DNA of 64,000 nt from Agromyces terreus (GCF_009749465.1 NZ_WBIS01000003.1:62001-126000), one strand, 5' to 3'. Shown: positions 51,299 through 61,717, numbered from the stretch's first letter. Numbers and translations are program-made. The notes: a model not told the origin generated them from the sequence alone.

Positions 51299-52273
51299 AT
51301 GAAGAGTCGCACGCTGCCGTCCGGCCTGTCGCTCACCGAACTCGGCTTCGGCGCCGCGCAGCTCGGCAACCTGGCCAGGGCAACGACCGACGACGAGGCC
51401 GCCGCCGCCGTGGCCACGGCGTTCGACCGCGGCATCCGGTACTTCGACACCGCCCCCCACTACGGTCTCGGCCTCTCCGAACGACGGCTCGGGGCAGCCT
51501 TGGCCTCGCACCCGCGCGACGAGTACGTGCTCTCGACCAAGGTCGGCCGCCTCATCGTGCCGAACGAGTCGTACGACGGGGTCGCCCGCGACGACGAGGG
51601 CTTCGACGTGCCGGCGACCGAGCATCGGCGGTTCGACCTCACCCGCGACGGCATCCGCCGCTCGATCGACGAGAGCCTCGAGCGGCTCGGCACCGATCGC
51701 ATCGACATCGCCTACCTGCACGACCCCGACGAGCACGGGCCCGAGGCGCACGCGACCGCGATCCCCGCGCTCATCGAACTCCGCGACGAGGGCGTCGTGC
51801 GCGCGGTCGGCACGGGCATGAACCAGTCGGCCATGCCCGCCGAGTTCGTGCTGCGCCACGACATCGACCTCGTCATGCTCGCCGGCCGCTACACGCTGCT
51901 CGAGCAGGGCGCGGTGGACGACCTGCTGCCCGCGGCGGCCGAGCGCGGGGTCGGCATCGTCGCCGCCGGCGTCTACAACTCGGGGCTGCTCTCGCGCCCC
52001 CGCCCGCCGGCCGACGCGCGCTACGACTACGCGCAGGCGCCGGCCGAGGTCATCGCACGGGCGAACGCGATCGCCGACGTGTGCGAGCGGTTCGGTGTCA
52101 GCCTGCCCGAGGCGGCGCTCGCGTTCGCGCTGCGGCATCCGTCGGTCGTCTCGGTCGTCGTCGGCATGCGCACCGCCGACCAGGTCGACCAGACCATCGA
52201 GCGCGCGGCCGTCGACGTGCCCGACGAGCTCTGGGCGAGCCTCATCGAGCGGGGACTGCTGCGCGATGCCTGA
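51299..52273 (+). CDS. Aldo/keto reductase, L-fucose dehydrogenase-like
   Basis: 324 residues, GGAGGAA before ATG 51299. The tetrad is Asp and Tyr in IRYFDTAPHYGLGLSERRLG, Lys in VLSTKVGRLI and His in IDIAYLHDPDEHG. The sequence type is D-threo-aldose 1-dehydrogenase / L-fucose dehydrogenase, which oxidises L-fucose to L-fuconolactone. The neighbouring lactonase, FAH, SDR and mutarotase complete a non-phosphorylative route. Another deoxy-sugar such as L-rhamnose or L-galactose is possible. Confidence 0.83.
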   Translation: MKSRTLPSGLSLTELGFGAAQLGNLARATTDDEAAAAVATAFDRGIRYFDTAPHYGLGLSERRLGAALASHPRDEYVLSTKVGRLIVPNESYDGVARDDEGFDVPATEHRRFDLTRDGIRRSIDESLERLGTDRIDIAYLHDPDEHGPEAHATAIPALIELRDEGVVRAVGTGMNQSAMPAEFVLRHDIDLVMLAGRYTLLEQGAVDDLLPAAAERGVGIVAAGVYNSGLLSRPRPPADARYDYAQAPAEVIARANAIADVCERFGVSLPEAALAFALRHPSVVSVVVGMRTADQVDQTIERAAVDVPDELWASLIERGLLRDA

Positions 52274-52298
52274 GACGCGCCCCCCGCGCGGTACTTCG

Positions 52299-53117
52299 TC
52301 AGGACGCCGCGGGTTCGTCGTCGGCGAGGGCGGATGCCGCGGCCTCCGCCTCGCCCTCGGCGCCGCCGAACTGGCTCGCCGTGAACTCCTCGACCCCGAG
52401 CACGTGCACCTGCATGCGGATGCGCGCCCGGTCGGGGTCGTGTGCCGCGAGTGCGTCGAGGATGGCGCGGTGCTCGCGCTGCGTGGCGTGCACGGCGTCG
52501 TGCTGGTGGATCGCGCGCCACATGCGGGCGCGGGCCGTGCGGCTCACGAGCGCGTCGATGATGGCCGCGAACGCGGGGTTGCCGCTCGCCGTGGCGATGA
52601 GCCGGTGGAATTCGGTGTCGACGTCGATCGTGCCCTCGAGGTCGATCTCGTCGTCGGCCAGGAGCGCCTCGCCGCGGTCGAGGATGCGGCCGGCCTCCTC
52701 GAGCTCCTCGTCGCCGATGCGCAGCGCCGCGTGCGCGGCCGCCTCGGGTTCGAGCACGCGTCGCACGCCGAGCAGGTGAACGCTGTTCTCGGGGCTCTGG
52801 AGTTCGGCGAGCATGCCGAGCGGCTCGAACAGGCGCGCCGCGTCGAGCGAGGTCACGTAGGTGCCGTCGCCCTGCCGGGTCTCGAGGATGCCGAGGATCA
52901 CGAGCGCGCGCACGCCCTCGCGCAACGGCCCGCGCGAGACGCCGAGCCTCGCGCCGAGCTCGCGCTCGATCGGCAGGCGCGACCCTGCGGTGAGCTCGCC
53001 GCTCGTGATCATCTGACGGATGCCGTCGATGACGACCTGAGCGCGCGATCGCGCGGGGCCGTCGGCAGGGTCGGATGCCGCGGGGGCGCCGTCCGGCAGG
53101 GCGTGCTCGCTCGTCAT
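52299..53117 (-). CDS. GntR/FCD transcriptional regulator
   Basis: 272 residues from ATG 53117. wHTH: MITSGELTAGSRLPIERELG then ARLGVSRGPLREGVRALVIL and LETRQGDGTYVTS. FCD domain: VDTEFHRLIATASGNPAFAA and HAVHATQREHRAILDALAAH. It is divergent from the lactonase operon and convergent with the aldo/keto reductase, so it probably controls the deoxy-sugar genes. No clear GTnnnAC palindrome was found in the 68-base gap. Confidence 0.87.
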   Translation of the reverse strand: MTSEHALPDGAPAASDPADGPARSRAQVVIDGIRQMITSGELTAGSRLPIERELGARLGVSRGPLREGVRALVILGILETRQGDGTYVTSLDAARLFEPLGMLAELQSPENSVHLLGVRRVLEPEAAAHAALRIGDEELEEAGRILDRGEALLADDEIDLEGTIDVDTEFHRLIATASGNPAFAAIIDALVSRTARARMWRAIHQHDAVHATQREHRAILDALAAHDPDRARIRMQVHVLGVEEFTASQFGGAEGEAEAAASALADDEPAAS

Positions 53118-53185
53118 GGGCACAGCCTAGGCGACCGCAGGCAGCCGGTACGTGAATTCGTCAGATCAATTGGACAGGAGTCCGC

Positions 53186-54067
53186 ATGACCGAGATCATC
53201 GACGCCCACCAGCACGTCTGGAACCTCGAACGCGCCGAGTACGCGTGGCTCACGCCCGAGGCCGGCGTGCTGCACCGCACGATCGAGATGCGCGAGGTGC
53301 TGCCCGAGTTCGCCGCGGCCGGCGTGACCGGCACCGTGCTCGTGCAGGCCGCCGACAACGACGACGAGACCGACCACATGTTCGAGGTCGCCGCGCAGTC
53401 CGCCGCCGACGGCACGCCCGTCGTGCGCGGCATCGTCGGCTACGTGCCCCTGCACGACCCGGCGCGGGCGGCCGAACGCCTCGCCGAGCTGCGACGGCGG
53501 CCGCTGTTCTGCGGCGTGCGCAACCTGATCCAGGACCGGTCCGACCCGCACTGGCTGCGCCGCCCCGACGTCGACGAGAGCCTCGGCCTGCTTGCCTCGG
53601 CCGGCGTGCCGTTCGACGTGGTCGGCGTGTTGCCCGAGCACCTCGAGGCCGTGCTCGAGATCTCGGCGCGGCATCCGCAACTCGACCTCGTCATCGACCA
53701 CCTCAACAAACCGCCGATCGGCGTCGACGACGCGTTCGGCACCGGCGCCTGGCAGCCCTGGGCCTCGCTGATCGCCGCGGTCGCGGAGAACCCGCGCGTG
53801 CACGCCAAGGTCTCGGGCCTCTACGCCGCGACCGGCGACCCGGCCGGCTGGACCGTCGACGCCGTGCGCCCCGTGCTCGACCACGCCCTCGACGCCTTCG
53901 GCGCCGACCGGCTCATGTACGGCGGCGACTGGCCCGTCTCGCTCATCGCGGGCGGCTACACCCGCGTCTGGCGGGGCATGTCGCAGCTCTTCGACGAACT
54001 CGGCGACGCGGAACGCGCCGACATCCTCTTGGGCACCGCCCGCCGCTTCTACTCGCTCGCCGACTGA
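53186..54067 (+). CDS. Amidohydrolase-family sugar lactonase (L-fuconolactonase-like)
   Basis: 293 residues. Metal-dependent hydrolase features: HxH in IIDAHQHVWNLERAEYAWL, LDLVIDHLNKPPIG, HAKVSGLYAA and the Asp in LMYGGDWPVSLIAGG. The COG3618 group includes L-fuconolactonase and L-rhamnono-lactonase. It opens a four-gene operon with the FAH, SDR and mutarotase genes and would open the lactone made by the aldo/keto reductase. Confidence 0.88.
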   Translation: MTEIIDAHQHVWNLERAEYAWLTPEAGVLHRTIEMREVLPEFAAAGVTGTVLVQAADNDDETDHMFEVAAQSAADGTPVVRGIVGYVPLHDPARAAERLAELRRRPLFCGVRNLIQDRSDPHWLRRPDVDESLGLLASAGVPFDVVGVLPEHLEAVLEISARHPQLDLVIDHLNKPPIGVDDAFGTGAWQPWASLIAAVAENPRVHAKVSGLYAATGDPAGWTVDAVRPVLDHALDAFGADRLMYGGDWPVSLIAGGYTRVWRGMSQLFDELGDAERADILLGTARRFYSLAD

Positions 54068-54070
54068 CCC

Positions 54071-54110
54071 GCACCGACCCCGACTTCCCCGCACCGACCC
54101 CGACTTCCCC
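54071..54110 (+). repeat. Perfect 20-bp tandem duplication
   Basis: GCACCGACCCCGACTTCCCC occurs twice in a row between the lactonase stop and the FAH start. It is non-coding and lengthens the spacer ahead of the GAAAGG ribosome site. Confidence 0.85.
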
Positions 54111-54138
54111 GCAGCACCTCCCGATCGAAAGGCACCCC

Positions 54139-54996
54139 ATGACCGAACCGTTCACCCTCGCCCGACTGGGCGACGCCGGCTCCGAGATCCCCGTCGTGCG
54201 CGTCGGCGACCGCGCCCTCGACGCACGCTCGCTCACCGCCGACTTCGACGGCGCGTTCCTCGCGGCCGACGGCATCGCCCGTGTCGCCGCAGCGCTCGAC
54301 ACGCTGCCCGAGCTCGACGGCGCCGGCGGCCTGCGCGTCGGCGCGCCCATCGCCGCGCCCGGCAAGGTCGTCTGCATCGGCCTGAACTACCGCGACCACG
54401 CGGAAGAGACCGGGGCAGCGCTGCCCGCCGAGCCCGTGATCTTCATGAAGGACCCGTCGACGGTCGTCGGCCCGTTCGACGACGTGCTCATTCCGCGGAA
54501 CTCGGTGAAGACCGACTGGGAGGTCGAGCTCGGCGTCGTCATCGGCACGACCGCGCGCTACCTCGCCTCGCCCGACGAGGCGCTCGCGCACGTCGCGGGC
54601 TACGCGGTCTCGCACGACGTCTCGGAGCGCGAGTTCCAGCTCGAGCGCGGCGGCCAGTGGGACAAGGGCAAGAGCTGCGAGACGTTCAACCCGCTCGGCC
54701 CGGTGCTCGTGCCGGCCGCCGACGTCGCCGACCCGCAGGCGCTCGGCCTGCGCCTCTGGGTCAACGGCACGCCTCGCCAAGCCGGCAGCACCGCGAACAT
54801 GCTCTTCTCCGTCGCGCACGTGATCTGGTACCTCAGCCAGTTCATGGTGCTGCGCCCCGGCGACCTCATCAACACCGGCACGCCGGCGGGCGTCGCGCTG
54901 GGCATCGAGGGCAACCCGTACCTGCGGGCCGGCGACGTCGTCGACCTCGAGATCGACGGCCTCGGCCGCGCGAGCCAGAAGCTGGTGCAGGCATGA
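54139..54996 (+). CDS. Fumarylacetoacetate-hydrolase family, 2,4-diketo-3-deoxy-acid hydrolase-like
   Basis: 285 residues from ATG 54139, GAAAGG upstream. FAH fold: VVCIGLNYRDHAEETGAALP, metal-binding Glu in KTDWEVELGVVIG, Asp in VSHDVSEREFQLERGGQWDK, and NTGTPAGVALG. In deoxy-sugar degradation such enzymes cleave 2,4-diketo-3-deoxy-L-fuconate (or rhamnonate) into pyruvate and lactate. The SDR overlapping its stop would make that diketo acid. Confidence 0.88.
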   Translation: MTEPFTLARLGDAGSEIPVVRVGDRALDARSLTADFDGAFLAADGIARVAAALDTLPELDGAGGLRVGAPIAAPGKVVCIGLNYRDHAEETGAALPAEPVIFMKDPSTVVGPFDDVLIPRNSVKTDWEVELGVVIGTTARYLASPDEALAHVAGYAVSHDVSEREFQLERGGQWDKGKSCETFNPLGPVLVPAADVADPQALGLRLWVNGTPRQAGSTANMLFSVAHVIWYLSQFMVLRPGDLINTGTPAGVALGIEGNPYLRAGDVVDLEIDGLGRASQKLVQA

Positions 54997-55763
54997 GCGG
55001 CGCGGGCGAGTTCGCCGGCCTCGTCGCGATCGTCACGGGCGGCGCGTCGGGCATCGGCCTCGCGACCGCGAAGGAGCTCGCCGGACGCGGCGCCGCGGTG
55101 GCCGTGCTCGATCGCGCCCTCGACGGCCTGCCCGAACCCCTCGTCGGCTTCACGGCCGACGTCACCGACCGCGCGTCGGTCGAGGCGGCCGTCGCCGCGG
55201 TCGCCGAGCGCTTCGGCGGCGTCGACATCCTCGTGAACAACGCCGGCATCAGCGCCGTCGGCACCGTCGCCGAGAACGACGACGCCGAATGGACCCGCGT
55301 GCTCGACGTCAACGTCATCGGCATGGCCCGCGTCACCACGGCGGCGCTGCCGTGGCTGCGGCGTTCGGACGCGGCATCCGTCGTGAACGTCTGCTCGATC
55401 GCCGCGCTCAACGGCCTGCCGCAGCGCGCCCTGTACTCCGCGTCGAAGGGCGCCGTGCTCGCCCTCACCTACGCGATGGCCACCGACCACGTCGCCGAGG
55501 GCATCCGCGTCAACTGCGTCTGCCCCGGCACGGTGCACACCCCCTTCGTCGATCGGATGCTGCAGGGCTTCGCCGATCCCGTCGCCGAGCGCGCCGCCCT
55601 CGACGCACGGCAGGCCACCGGCAAGATGGTCGCCCCCGAGGAGGTCGCCGCCGCGATCGCGTACCTCGCGAGCCCGCGCTCGGTGTCGACCACGGGCACC
55701 GCGCTCGACGTCGACGGCGGCGTCTCGCACCTGCGGCCCCGCCCCGCCGGAGCCCGCTCGTGA
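54993..55763 (+). CDS. SDR-family 2-keto-3-deoxy-L-fuconate dehydrogenase-like
   Basis: 256 residues. TGGASGIGLATAKELAGRGA, LVNNAGISAVG, Ser in VNVCSIAALNG, Y-x3-K in ALYSASKGAVL and ALDVDGGVSHLR. Coupled by ATGA to the FAH gene and by a GTG overlap to the mutarotase, it most likely oxidises the 4-hydroxyl of 2-keto-3-deoxy-L-fuconate (or rhamnonate) ahead of cleavage. The exact substrate is inferred from context. Confidence 0.85.
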   Translation: MSGAGEFAGLVAIVTGGASGIGLATAKELAGRGAAVAVLDRALDGLPEPLVGFTADVTDRASVEAAVAAVAERFGGVDILVNNAGISAVGTVAENDDAEWTRVLDVNVIGMARVTTAALPWLRRSDAASVVNVCSIAALNGLPQRALYSASKGAVLALTYAMATDHVAEGIRVNCVCPGTVHTPFVDRMLQGFADPVAERAALDARQATGKMVAPEEVAAAIAYLASPRSVSTTGTALDVDGGVSHLRPRPAGARS

Positions 55764-56083
55764 AGCGCCTCGCGTCGGTCATCGGACTGCCGCCCGAGCA
55801 CCGCGAGGAGTACGAGCGCCTGCACGCCGAGGTCTGGCCCGCGGTGCTCGAACGCCTCACCGCGAGCAACGTGCGCAACTACTCGATCTACCGCCACGGC
55901 GACGAGCTCTTCTCCTACATGGAGTACGTCGGCGACGACCTCGAGGCCGACATGGCGGCGATCGCCGCCGACCCCGAGACGCAGCGCTGGTGGTCGGTGT
56001 GCGAGCCGCTCCAGCGTCCGTTCGCCGAGCGCGCCGAGGGCGAGTGGTGGATGGAGATCCCCGAGGTCTTCCATCTCGACTGA
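55760..56083 (+). CDS. L-rhamnose/L-fucose mutarotase family protein
   Basis: 107 residues from GTG 55760. The YiiL-type fold is evident: YERLHAEVWPAVLERLTASN, VRNYSIYRHGDELFSYMEYV and QRWWSVCEPLQRPF. It speeds anomer exchange of a 6-deoxy sugar so that the aldo/keto reductase meets the right form. It closes the operon; a large hairpin follows. Confidence 0.9.
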   Translation: MKRLASVIGLPPEHREEYERLHAEVWPAVLERLTASNVRNYSIYRHGDELFSYMEYVGDDLEADMAAIAADPETQRWWSVCEPLQRPFAERAEGEWWMEIPEVFHLD

Positions 56084-56155
56084 GCCGGGCCGCCCAAGCT
56101 GTGCCCGCTCCGCCCGGGCCACCCGGGCCGTGCCCGCCCCGCCCGGCCCAGCCCA

Positions 56156-56236
56156 CGCAATTCAGGATGGCGCACGTGTCGCCCGGCGTGTTGGCGCATG
56201 GCGCGCCGCGACACGCGCGCGCCATCCTGAATTGCG
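56156..56236. terminator. Large stepped hairpin (TTCAGGA type)
   Basis: Outer arms CGCAATTCAGGATGGCGC (56156-56173) and its exact complement (56219-56236), plus an inner pair GTGTCGC (56176-56182) with GCGACAC (56208-56214), form a stepped stem. The outer arm shares TTCAGGA with the hairpins at 7811 and 20821. It ends the deoxy-sugar operon. Confidence 0.7.
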
Positions 56237-56245
56237 AATGACGGC

Positions 56246-57067
56246 ATGATGGGCCGTATGGCCACCGGCATCCCCGACATCCCCGGCATCACCGAGGTTC
56301 CCGACCCGCAGTTCGTCATGAGCACCAACGGGCGTCGCATCGCGACGTACTCGTGGGGCGACGACACCGCCGACACGGTTCTGCTCGTGCACGGGTTCGC
56401 GTCGAGCGCGCGCGACAACTGGGTGAACACGGGCTGGGTGCGCGACCTCACGAGGGCCGGCTACCGGGTGCTCGCGATCGATCAGCGCGGGCACGGGGCG
56501 AGCGACAAGCCGTACCTGGACCGCGCCTACGTCATGGACCTCTTCGTCGAGGACATCGTCACGGTGCTCGACACCTACCTGCTCGACAGCGTGCACTACG
56601 CCGGCTACTCGCTCGGGGCCCGCGTCGGCTGGCAGGTCGCGGTCGCGCACCCCGAGCGCGTCGACCGGGCGGTGCTCGGCGGCATCCCCGACGGGCGGCC
56701 GCTCGCGCGCCTCCAGATCGATCAGGCGCGCGCCTACGTCGATCACGGCACCGCCGTCGAGGACCAGGTCACCCGCAACTACGTCACGCTGACCGAGCGC
56801 GTTCCCGGAAACGACCTGCGCGCCCTCATCGCGCTCGCCGAGGGCATGCGGCTCGTGGAGGACGCCGACCCCGACCCCTCGAACCCGCCGACGCAGCCGG
56901 TGCTGTTCGCGACCGGCAGCGAGGACGCGATCCTGGAGCGCTCGCGGGCCCTGGCGGATGCCACCCCCGGCAGCCGATTCGTCGAACTGCCCGGGCGGCA
57001 CCACTTCAACGCGCCCGTCTCGCGCGAGTTCCGCGAGAGCGCGATCGCGTTCCTCGACGAGGGCTGA
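56246..57067 (+). CDS. Alpha/beta hydrolase
   Basis: 273 residues. HG oxyanion motif LLVHGFASSARDNWVN, nucleophile Ser in HYAGYSLGARVGWQVA, a charge-relay Asp in TGSEDAILERS and His in LPGRHHFNAPV. Likely an esterase or epoxide-hydrolase-like enzyme of unknown substrate. ATG 56246, 56249 and 56258 are all possible starts. It is convergent with the FAD oxidase gene. Confidence 0.87.
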   Translation: MMGRMATGIPDIPGITEVPDPQFVMSTNGRRIATYSWGDDTADTVLLVHGFASSARDNWVNTGWVRDLTRAGYRVLAIDQRGHGASDKPYLDRAYVMDLFVEDIVTVLDTYLLDSVHYAGYSLGARVGWQVAVAHPERVDRAVLGGIPDGRPLARLQIDQARAYVDHGTAVEDQVTRNYVTLTERVPGNDLRALIALAEGMRLVEDADPDPSNPPTQPVLFATGSEDAILERSRALADATPGSRFVELPGRHHFNAPVSREFRESAIAFLDEG

Positions 57068-57091
57068 GCGCACGCCGGGAGCGGCGCCGTC

Positions 57092-58456
57092 TCAGCTCGC
57101 GCGGATCGCGCGGTTTCCGCGGACGAGCCCCGAGGGGTCGACCCGCTGCTTCACCTCGGCGAGCCGATCGAGCACGGCGGGCCCGTAAGCGTCGGCGAGC
57201 GGGCCAGGGCCGAGCATCGAGGGCACTCCGCCGTGCACGCCGTGCCGCTCGACGAGCGCTCGCAGCGGTTGCAGCGCCGCGACCGGGTCGATGGCCGGGT
57301 TCATCAGCAGCACTCCCGCGCTGAGCAGCAGGGGCGCACGGATCGCACCGACGGCCGCGAGCTCGGCGCCCTGCCCCTCGGCGGTCGCGCCGCCCATGGC
57401 CCGCAGGCCGCAGCGCAGGAGACCCCGCTCGGCTCCAGCGAGGAACGCCTCGACGAACTCCGCCGCGAACGCGTCGTCGTCGGCGCCGATGGCCGCACCC
57501 AAATCGGCCGTCGGCATCGGATCGACGGGTTCGCCGGCGACCGCGGCGAGCGCGCCGATCGTGAACGTCGTGAGCGAATTCGCGATGGGCTCGGCGACGG
57601 CGAGCAGCCGGTCGGCGTACCCGCGGCCGGTCATCTCGTCGCCGACGTGCACGAGTGCGATCGAGGCGACGATGCGCCCGCGAAGGTGGGGCGGCATCAC
57701 CGGCAGGTCGGGGAACTGCATCATGCCGATGTCGAGGCCCAGCTCGGGCACGTCTCGGGCCAGCGCGAACGCGGCCGAGATGACGGGAACCGCCGCCTCG
57801 ACCGGGAACACGAGGGAGCCGCCGAACAGCTCGGAACCCTCGTGCAGGGCGAGCTCGATCGCCGTGACGACGCCGAACCCCCCGCCTCCGCCGCGCAGCG
57901 CCCACATGAGCTCTCCGTCGTCGGCATCGGTGACGCGGCGCAGCCCGCCCGCGGCGTCGACGAGATCGACGGCGACGATCGAGCGGGCCGTGAGCCCGTG
58001 GCGCCTGCTGAACATCGAGTGGCCGCCGTTGATCGCGAGCCCGACGACGTTGACCTCGGGGTTCGACCCGGCGAGCGCGATGAGCCCGGTGCCGTCGAGC
58101 GCCTGCAGCGCCGCACCCCAGTTGACGCCGGCGCCGACGCGCAGCACCCGTGCCTCGACGTCGACGGTGATCTCGTCGAAGGCCGACGGACGGATGAGGA
58201 CGACGCCCTCGAGGTCGTCGTCGGCGCCGTGACCGTTGGGCTGGGTCGTCACCCCGAGGCCGGCCTCCGCAGCCGTCGCGAGGACGGCCCGCACCTCGTC
58301 GACGTCGGCCGGCACGACGACCGCCGCAGGGTGCTGGTCGACGCTGAGGTTCCACGGTGAGCGTGCCGCGTCGTAGTCGGGCTCGCCCGGCAGCACGAGC
58401 GTGCCGCTGAGACGCGTGCGGAGCAGTTCGAGCGCGGCGGTGCGGTCGTCGGTCAT
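57092..58456 (-). CDS. FAD-binding oxidase with BBE domain (PCMH fold)
   Basis: 454 residues. N-terminal PCMH flavin domain: HPAAVVVPADVDEVRAVLAT, a candidate FAD-linking His in TTQPNGHGADDD, GVVGLAINGGHSMFSRRHGL in part (GLAINGGHSMFSRRHG) and LRGGGGGFGVVTAIEL. The C-terminus VKQRVDPSGLVRGNRAI is the BBE motif. The second linking Cys of bicovalent oxidases is not seen. It may oxidise a sugar, alcohol or alkaloid-like compound. It is divergent from the PPOX gene. Confidence 0.87.
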   Translation of the reverse strand: MTDDRTAALELLRTRLSGTLVLPGEPDYDAARSPWNLSVDQHPAAVVVPADVDEVRAVLATAAEAGLGVTTQPNGHGADDDLEGVVLIRPSAFDEITVDVEARVLRVGAGVNWGAALQALDGTGLIALAGSNPEVNVVGLAINGGHSMFSRRHGLTARSIVAVDLVDAAGGLRRVTDADDGELMWALRGGGGGFGVVTAIELALHEGSELFGGSLVFPVEAAVPVISAAFALARDVPELGLDIGMMQFPDLPVMPPHLRGRIVASIALVHVGDEMTGRGYADRLLAVAEPIANSLTTFTIGALAAVAGEPVDPMPTADLGAAIGADDDAFAAEFVEAFLAGAERGLLRCGLRAMGGATAEGQGAELAAVGAIRAPLLLSAGVLLMNPAIDPVAALQPLRALVERHGVHGGVPSMLGPGPLADAYGPAVLDRLAEVKQRVDPSGLVRGNRAIRAS

Positions 58457-58594
58457 CGTGTTCCCCTCGTCGACGGTTCTCCGACGCTACCGCCGCCCGC
58501 CGACATCCGCTCGGGCGCAACGCAACGCAACCCAACGTCAGCGGCGGCGGCTAGAGTCGTGCGCGGCCCGCGAAGCCGCATCTGAGAGGATCCA

Positions 58595-59076
58595 ATGCCC
58601 GAGTCCGAGCTGCCCGAGTCCGAGTCGACGCCCCGGGAGCCGTCCGCCGAGCCCGCCCCGCTCGCCGAACCCGCCCCGCTCGCCGAGCCCGCCATGCGCG
58701 CCCTCGGCGACGAGACCTACGTGAGCCTGCGCAGCTTCAAGCGCGACGGCGGGCACGTCGACACGCCCGTCTGGGTCGCCTCCGTCGAGGGGCGGCTGCT
58801 CGCCTTCACCGACGAGACGACCTACAAGGTCAAGCGCATCCGCCGGAACGCGGATGTCGAGCTCGCCGCCTGCTCGATGCGCGGCGAGGTGTCGGGCCCG
58901 TGGCATCCGCTCTCCGCACGCATCGTCGACGGCGAACTCGAGTTCGCGACCCGCGCCTACCGCGTCTTCGGCCGCAAGTACGGGTTCCTCTACTGGGCGC
59001 TCACCGCGACCTCGCGCCTCACCGGGGCGCTGAAGCGCCGCGTCGTGCTCGAGTTCTCGCCGCGGGGAGCCGCGTC

Positions 59077-59080
<4 letters not shown>
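58595..59080 (+). CDS. PPOX-class F420-dependent oxidoreductase
   Basis: 161 residues. The first ~35 residues are a Pro/Glu/Ala tail with tandem EPAPLAEPAPLAEPA, then the split-barrel: ETYVSLRSFKRDGGHVDTPV, VASVEGRLLAFTDETTYKVK and RRNADVELAACSMRGEVSG. The family binds F420 or FMN. Its TGA overlaps the GTG of the ABC-F gene, an unexpected coupling. Confidence 0.82.
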
Positions 59081-60669
<1,589 letters not shown>

Positions 60670-60700
60670 CCGGCCCGGTCACGCTGGGCTGAAGACCTTC

Positions 60701-60747
60701 GGATGCCGCGGCGTGCCGCCCGCGCACGGCGGCGTGTCGCGGCATCC
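60701..60747 (+). terminator. Terminator hairpin after the ABC-F gene
   Basis: GGATGCCGCG (60701-60710) pairs with CGCGGCATCC (60738-60747), and inner GCCGCC with GGCGGC, 32 bases after the stop codon. Confidence 0.65.
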
Positions 60748-60805
60748 GCCAGCCCGCACCGACCCGTGAAACACCCGCGACATCCGGTCGTCGCAGAATA
60801 GTCGG

Positions 60806-61282
60806 GTGCCCGAACTCGTGATCGACCTCGCCGACCTCGCCGACCCGCGCGTGCTGCGCCTGCTCGAAGACCACCTCGCCGACATGCACGCCACCTCGCC
60901 CGCCGAGAGCGTGCACGCGCTCGATGTGGGCGGCCTGGCCGACCCGACGGTCACGTTCTGGGCGGTCTCCGACGGCGAGGGGGCAGGCGCCGCGGTGCTC
61001 GGCTGCGTCGCGCTGAAGGAGCTCTCGCCGGTGCACGGCGAGCTCAAGTCCATGCGAGCGGATGCCGCGGCGCGAGGCCGCGGCCTCGGTCGCCGCCTGC
61101 TCGAGCACGTCCTCGACGAGGCGCGCGCCCGAGGCTACGCCCGCGTCAGCCTCGAGACCGGCACGGAACCGTTCTTCGCGCCCGCCCGCTCGCTCTACGA
61201 GAAGGCGGGATTCTCGGTGTGCCCGCCGTTCGGCTCGTACGTGCTCGACCCCAACAGCGTCTTCTACACGCTCGAGCTCTGA
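60806..61282 (+). CDS. GNAT-family N-acetyltransferase
   Basis: 158 residues from GTG 60806. Motif A: SMRADAAARGRGLGRRLLEH, then YARVSLETGTEPFFAPARSL with YEKAGFSVCPPFGSYVLDPN. This matches the PhnO/YafP-like small acetyltransferases that end with VFYTLEL. The substrate is unknown. It is followed by a nested hairpin. Confidence 0.88.
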   Translation: MPELVIDLADLADPRVLRLLEDHLADMHATSPAESVHALDVGGLADPTVTFWAVSDGEGAGAAVLGCVALKELSPVHGELKSMRADAAARGRGLGRRLLEHVLDEARARGYARVSLETGTEPFFAPARSLYEKAGFSVCPPFGSYVLDPNSVFYTLEL

Positions 61283-61316
61283 CGCCCGGCCCGCTCCGCC
61301 CGGCCCACCACGCCCG

Positions 61317-61378
61317 GGAATCCCGTTGCGGCATCCGAATCCCGTGCGAATCGGATTCCGGCGCGACAACGGGATTCC
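61317..61378 (+). terminator. Nested terminator hairpin
   Basis: GGAATCCCGTTG (61317-61328) is the exact complement of CAACGGGATTCC (61367-61378). An inner GAATCC/GGATTC pair lies between. It follows the GNAT stop by 35 bases. Confidence 0.65.
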
Positions 61379-61437
61379 TCCGCCAGGGGTGGACCGCGCG
61401 TGACGCCTCAGCGCCGCGAGGCGAAGAACGCCGCGAT

Positions 61438-61711
61438 GTCGCCGGCGAGCCGGTGCACGCCCGCCTGCGCGTGGCGGCCGCGGCATCCGCGGTGCTCGAT
61501 CGCATCCATCCGGCGTTCGGCATCGTCGAAGAGATCTCGGCCGACGAATCGATGCTCCTTCACCGGCGCCGACAGCCTCGACACGGTCGCCGCGTATATC
61601 GGCATGCTCGGCATGGACTTCACGGTCGAGTCGCCGCCCGAGCTGCGCGACCTGCTTGGGGTCTACGCCGACCGTTACCGCAGGGCGGCCGCCGCGCACA
61701 CCGAGATCTGA
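61438..61711 (+). pseudogene. Frameshifted remnant of a WYL-domain regulator
   Basis: Two frames must be joined. Frame 1 (about 61438-61550) gives VAGEPVHARLRVAAAASAVL and DRIHPAFGIVEEISADES; frame 2 (about 61551-61711) gives CSFTGADSLDTVAAYIGMLG and MDFTVESPPELRDLL. Together they match the C-terminal part of actinobacterial HTH-WYL regulators. The switch is at ATTCGATGCTCC (about 61546-61557), explained by one extra base. The HTH half is absent. A sequencing error could explain the shift but not the missing N-terminus. Confidence 0.7.
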
Positions 61712-61717
61712 CCGCCC

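Noticed and set aside
53118..53185. A GTnnnAC operator for the second GntR/FCD regulator.
   Set aside because: No convincing palindrome was found in the gap; only a short CAATTG is symmetric.
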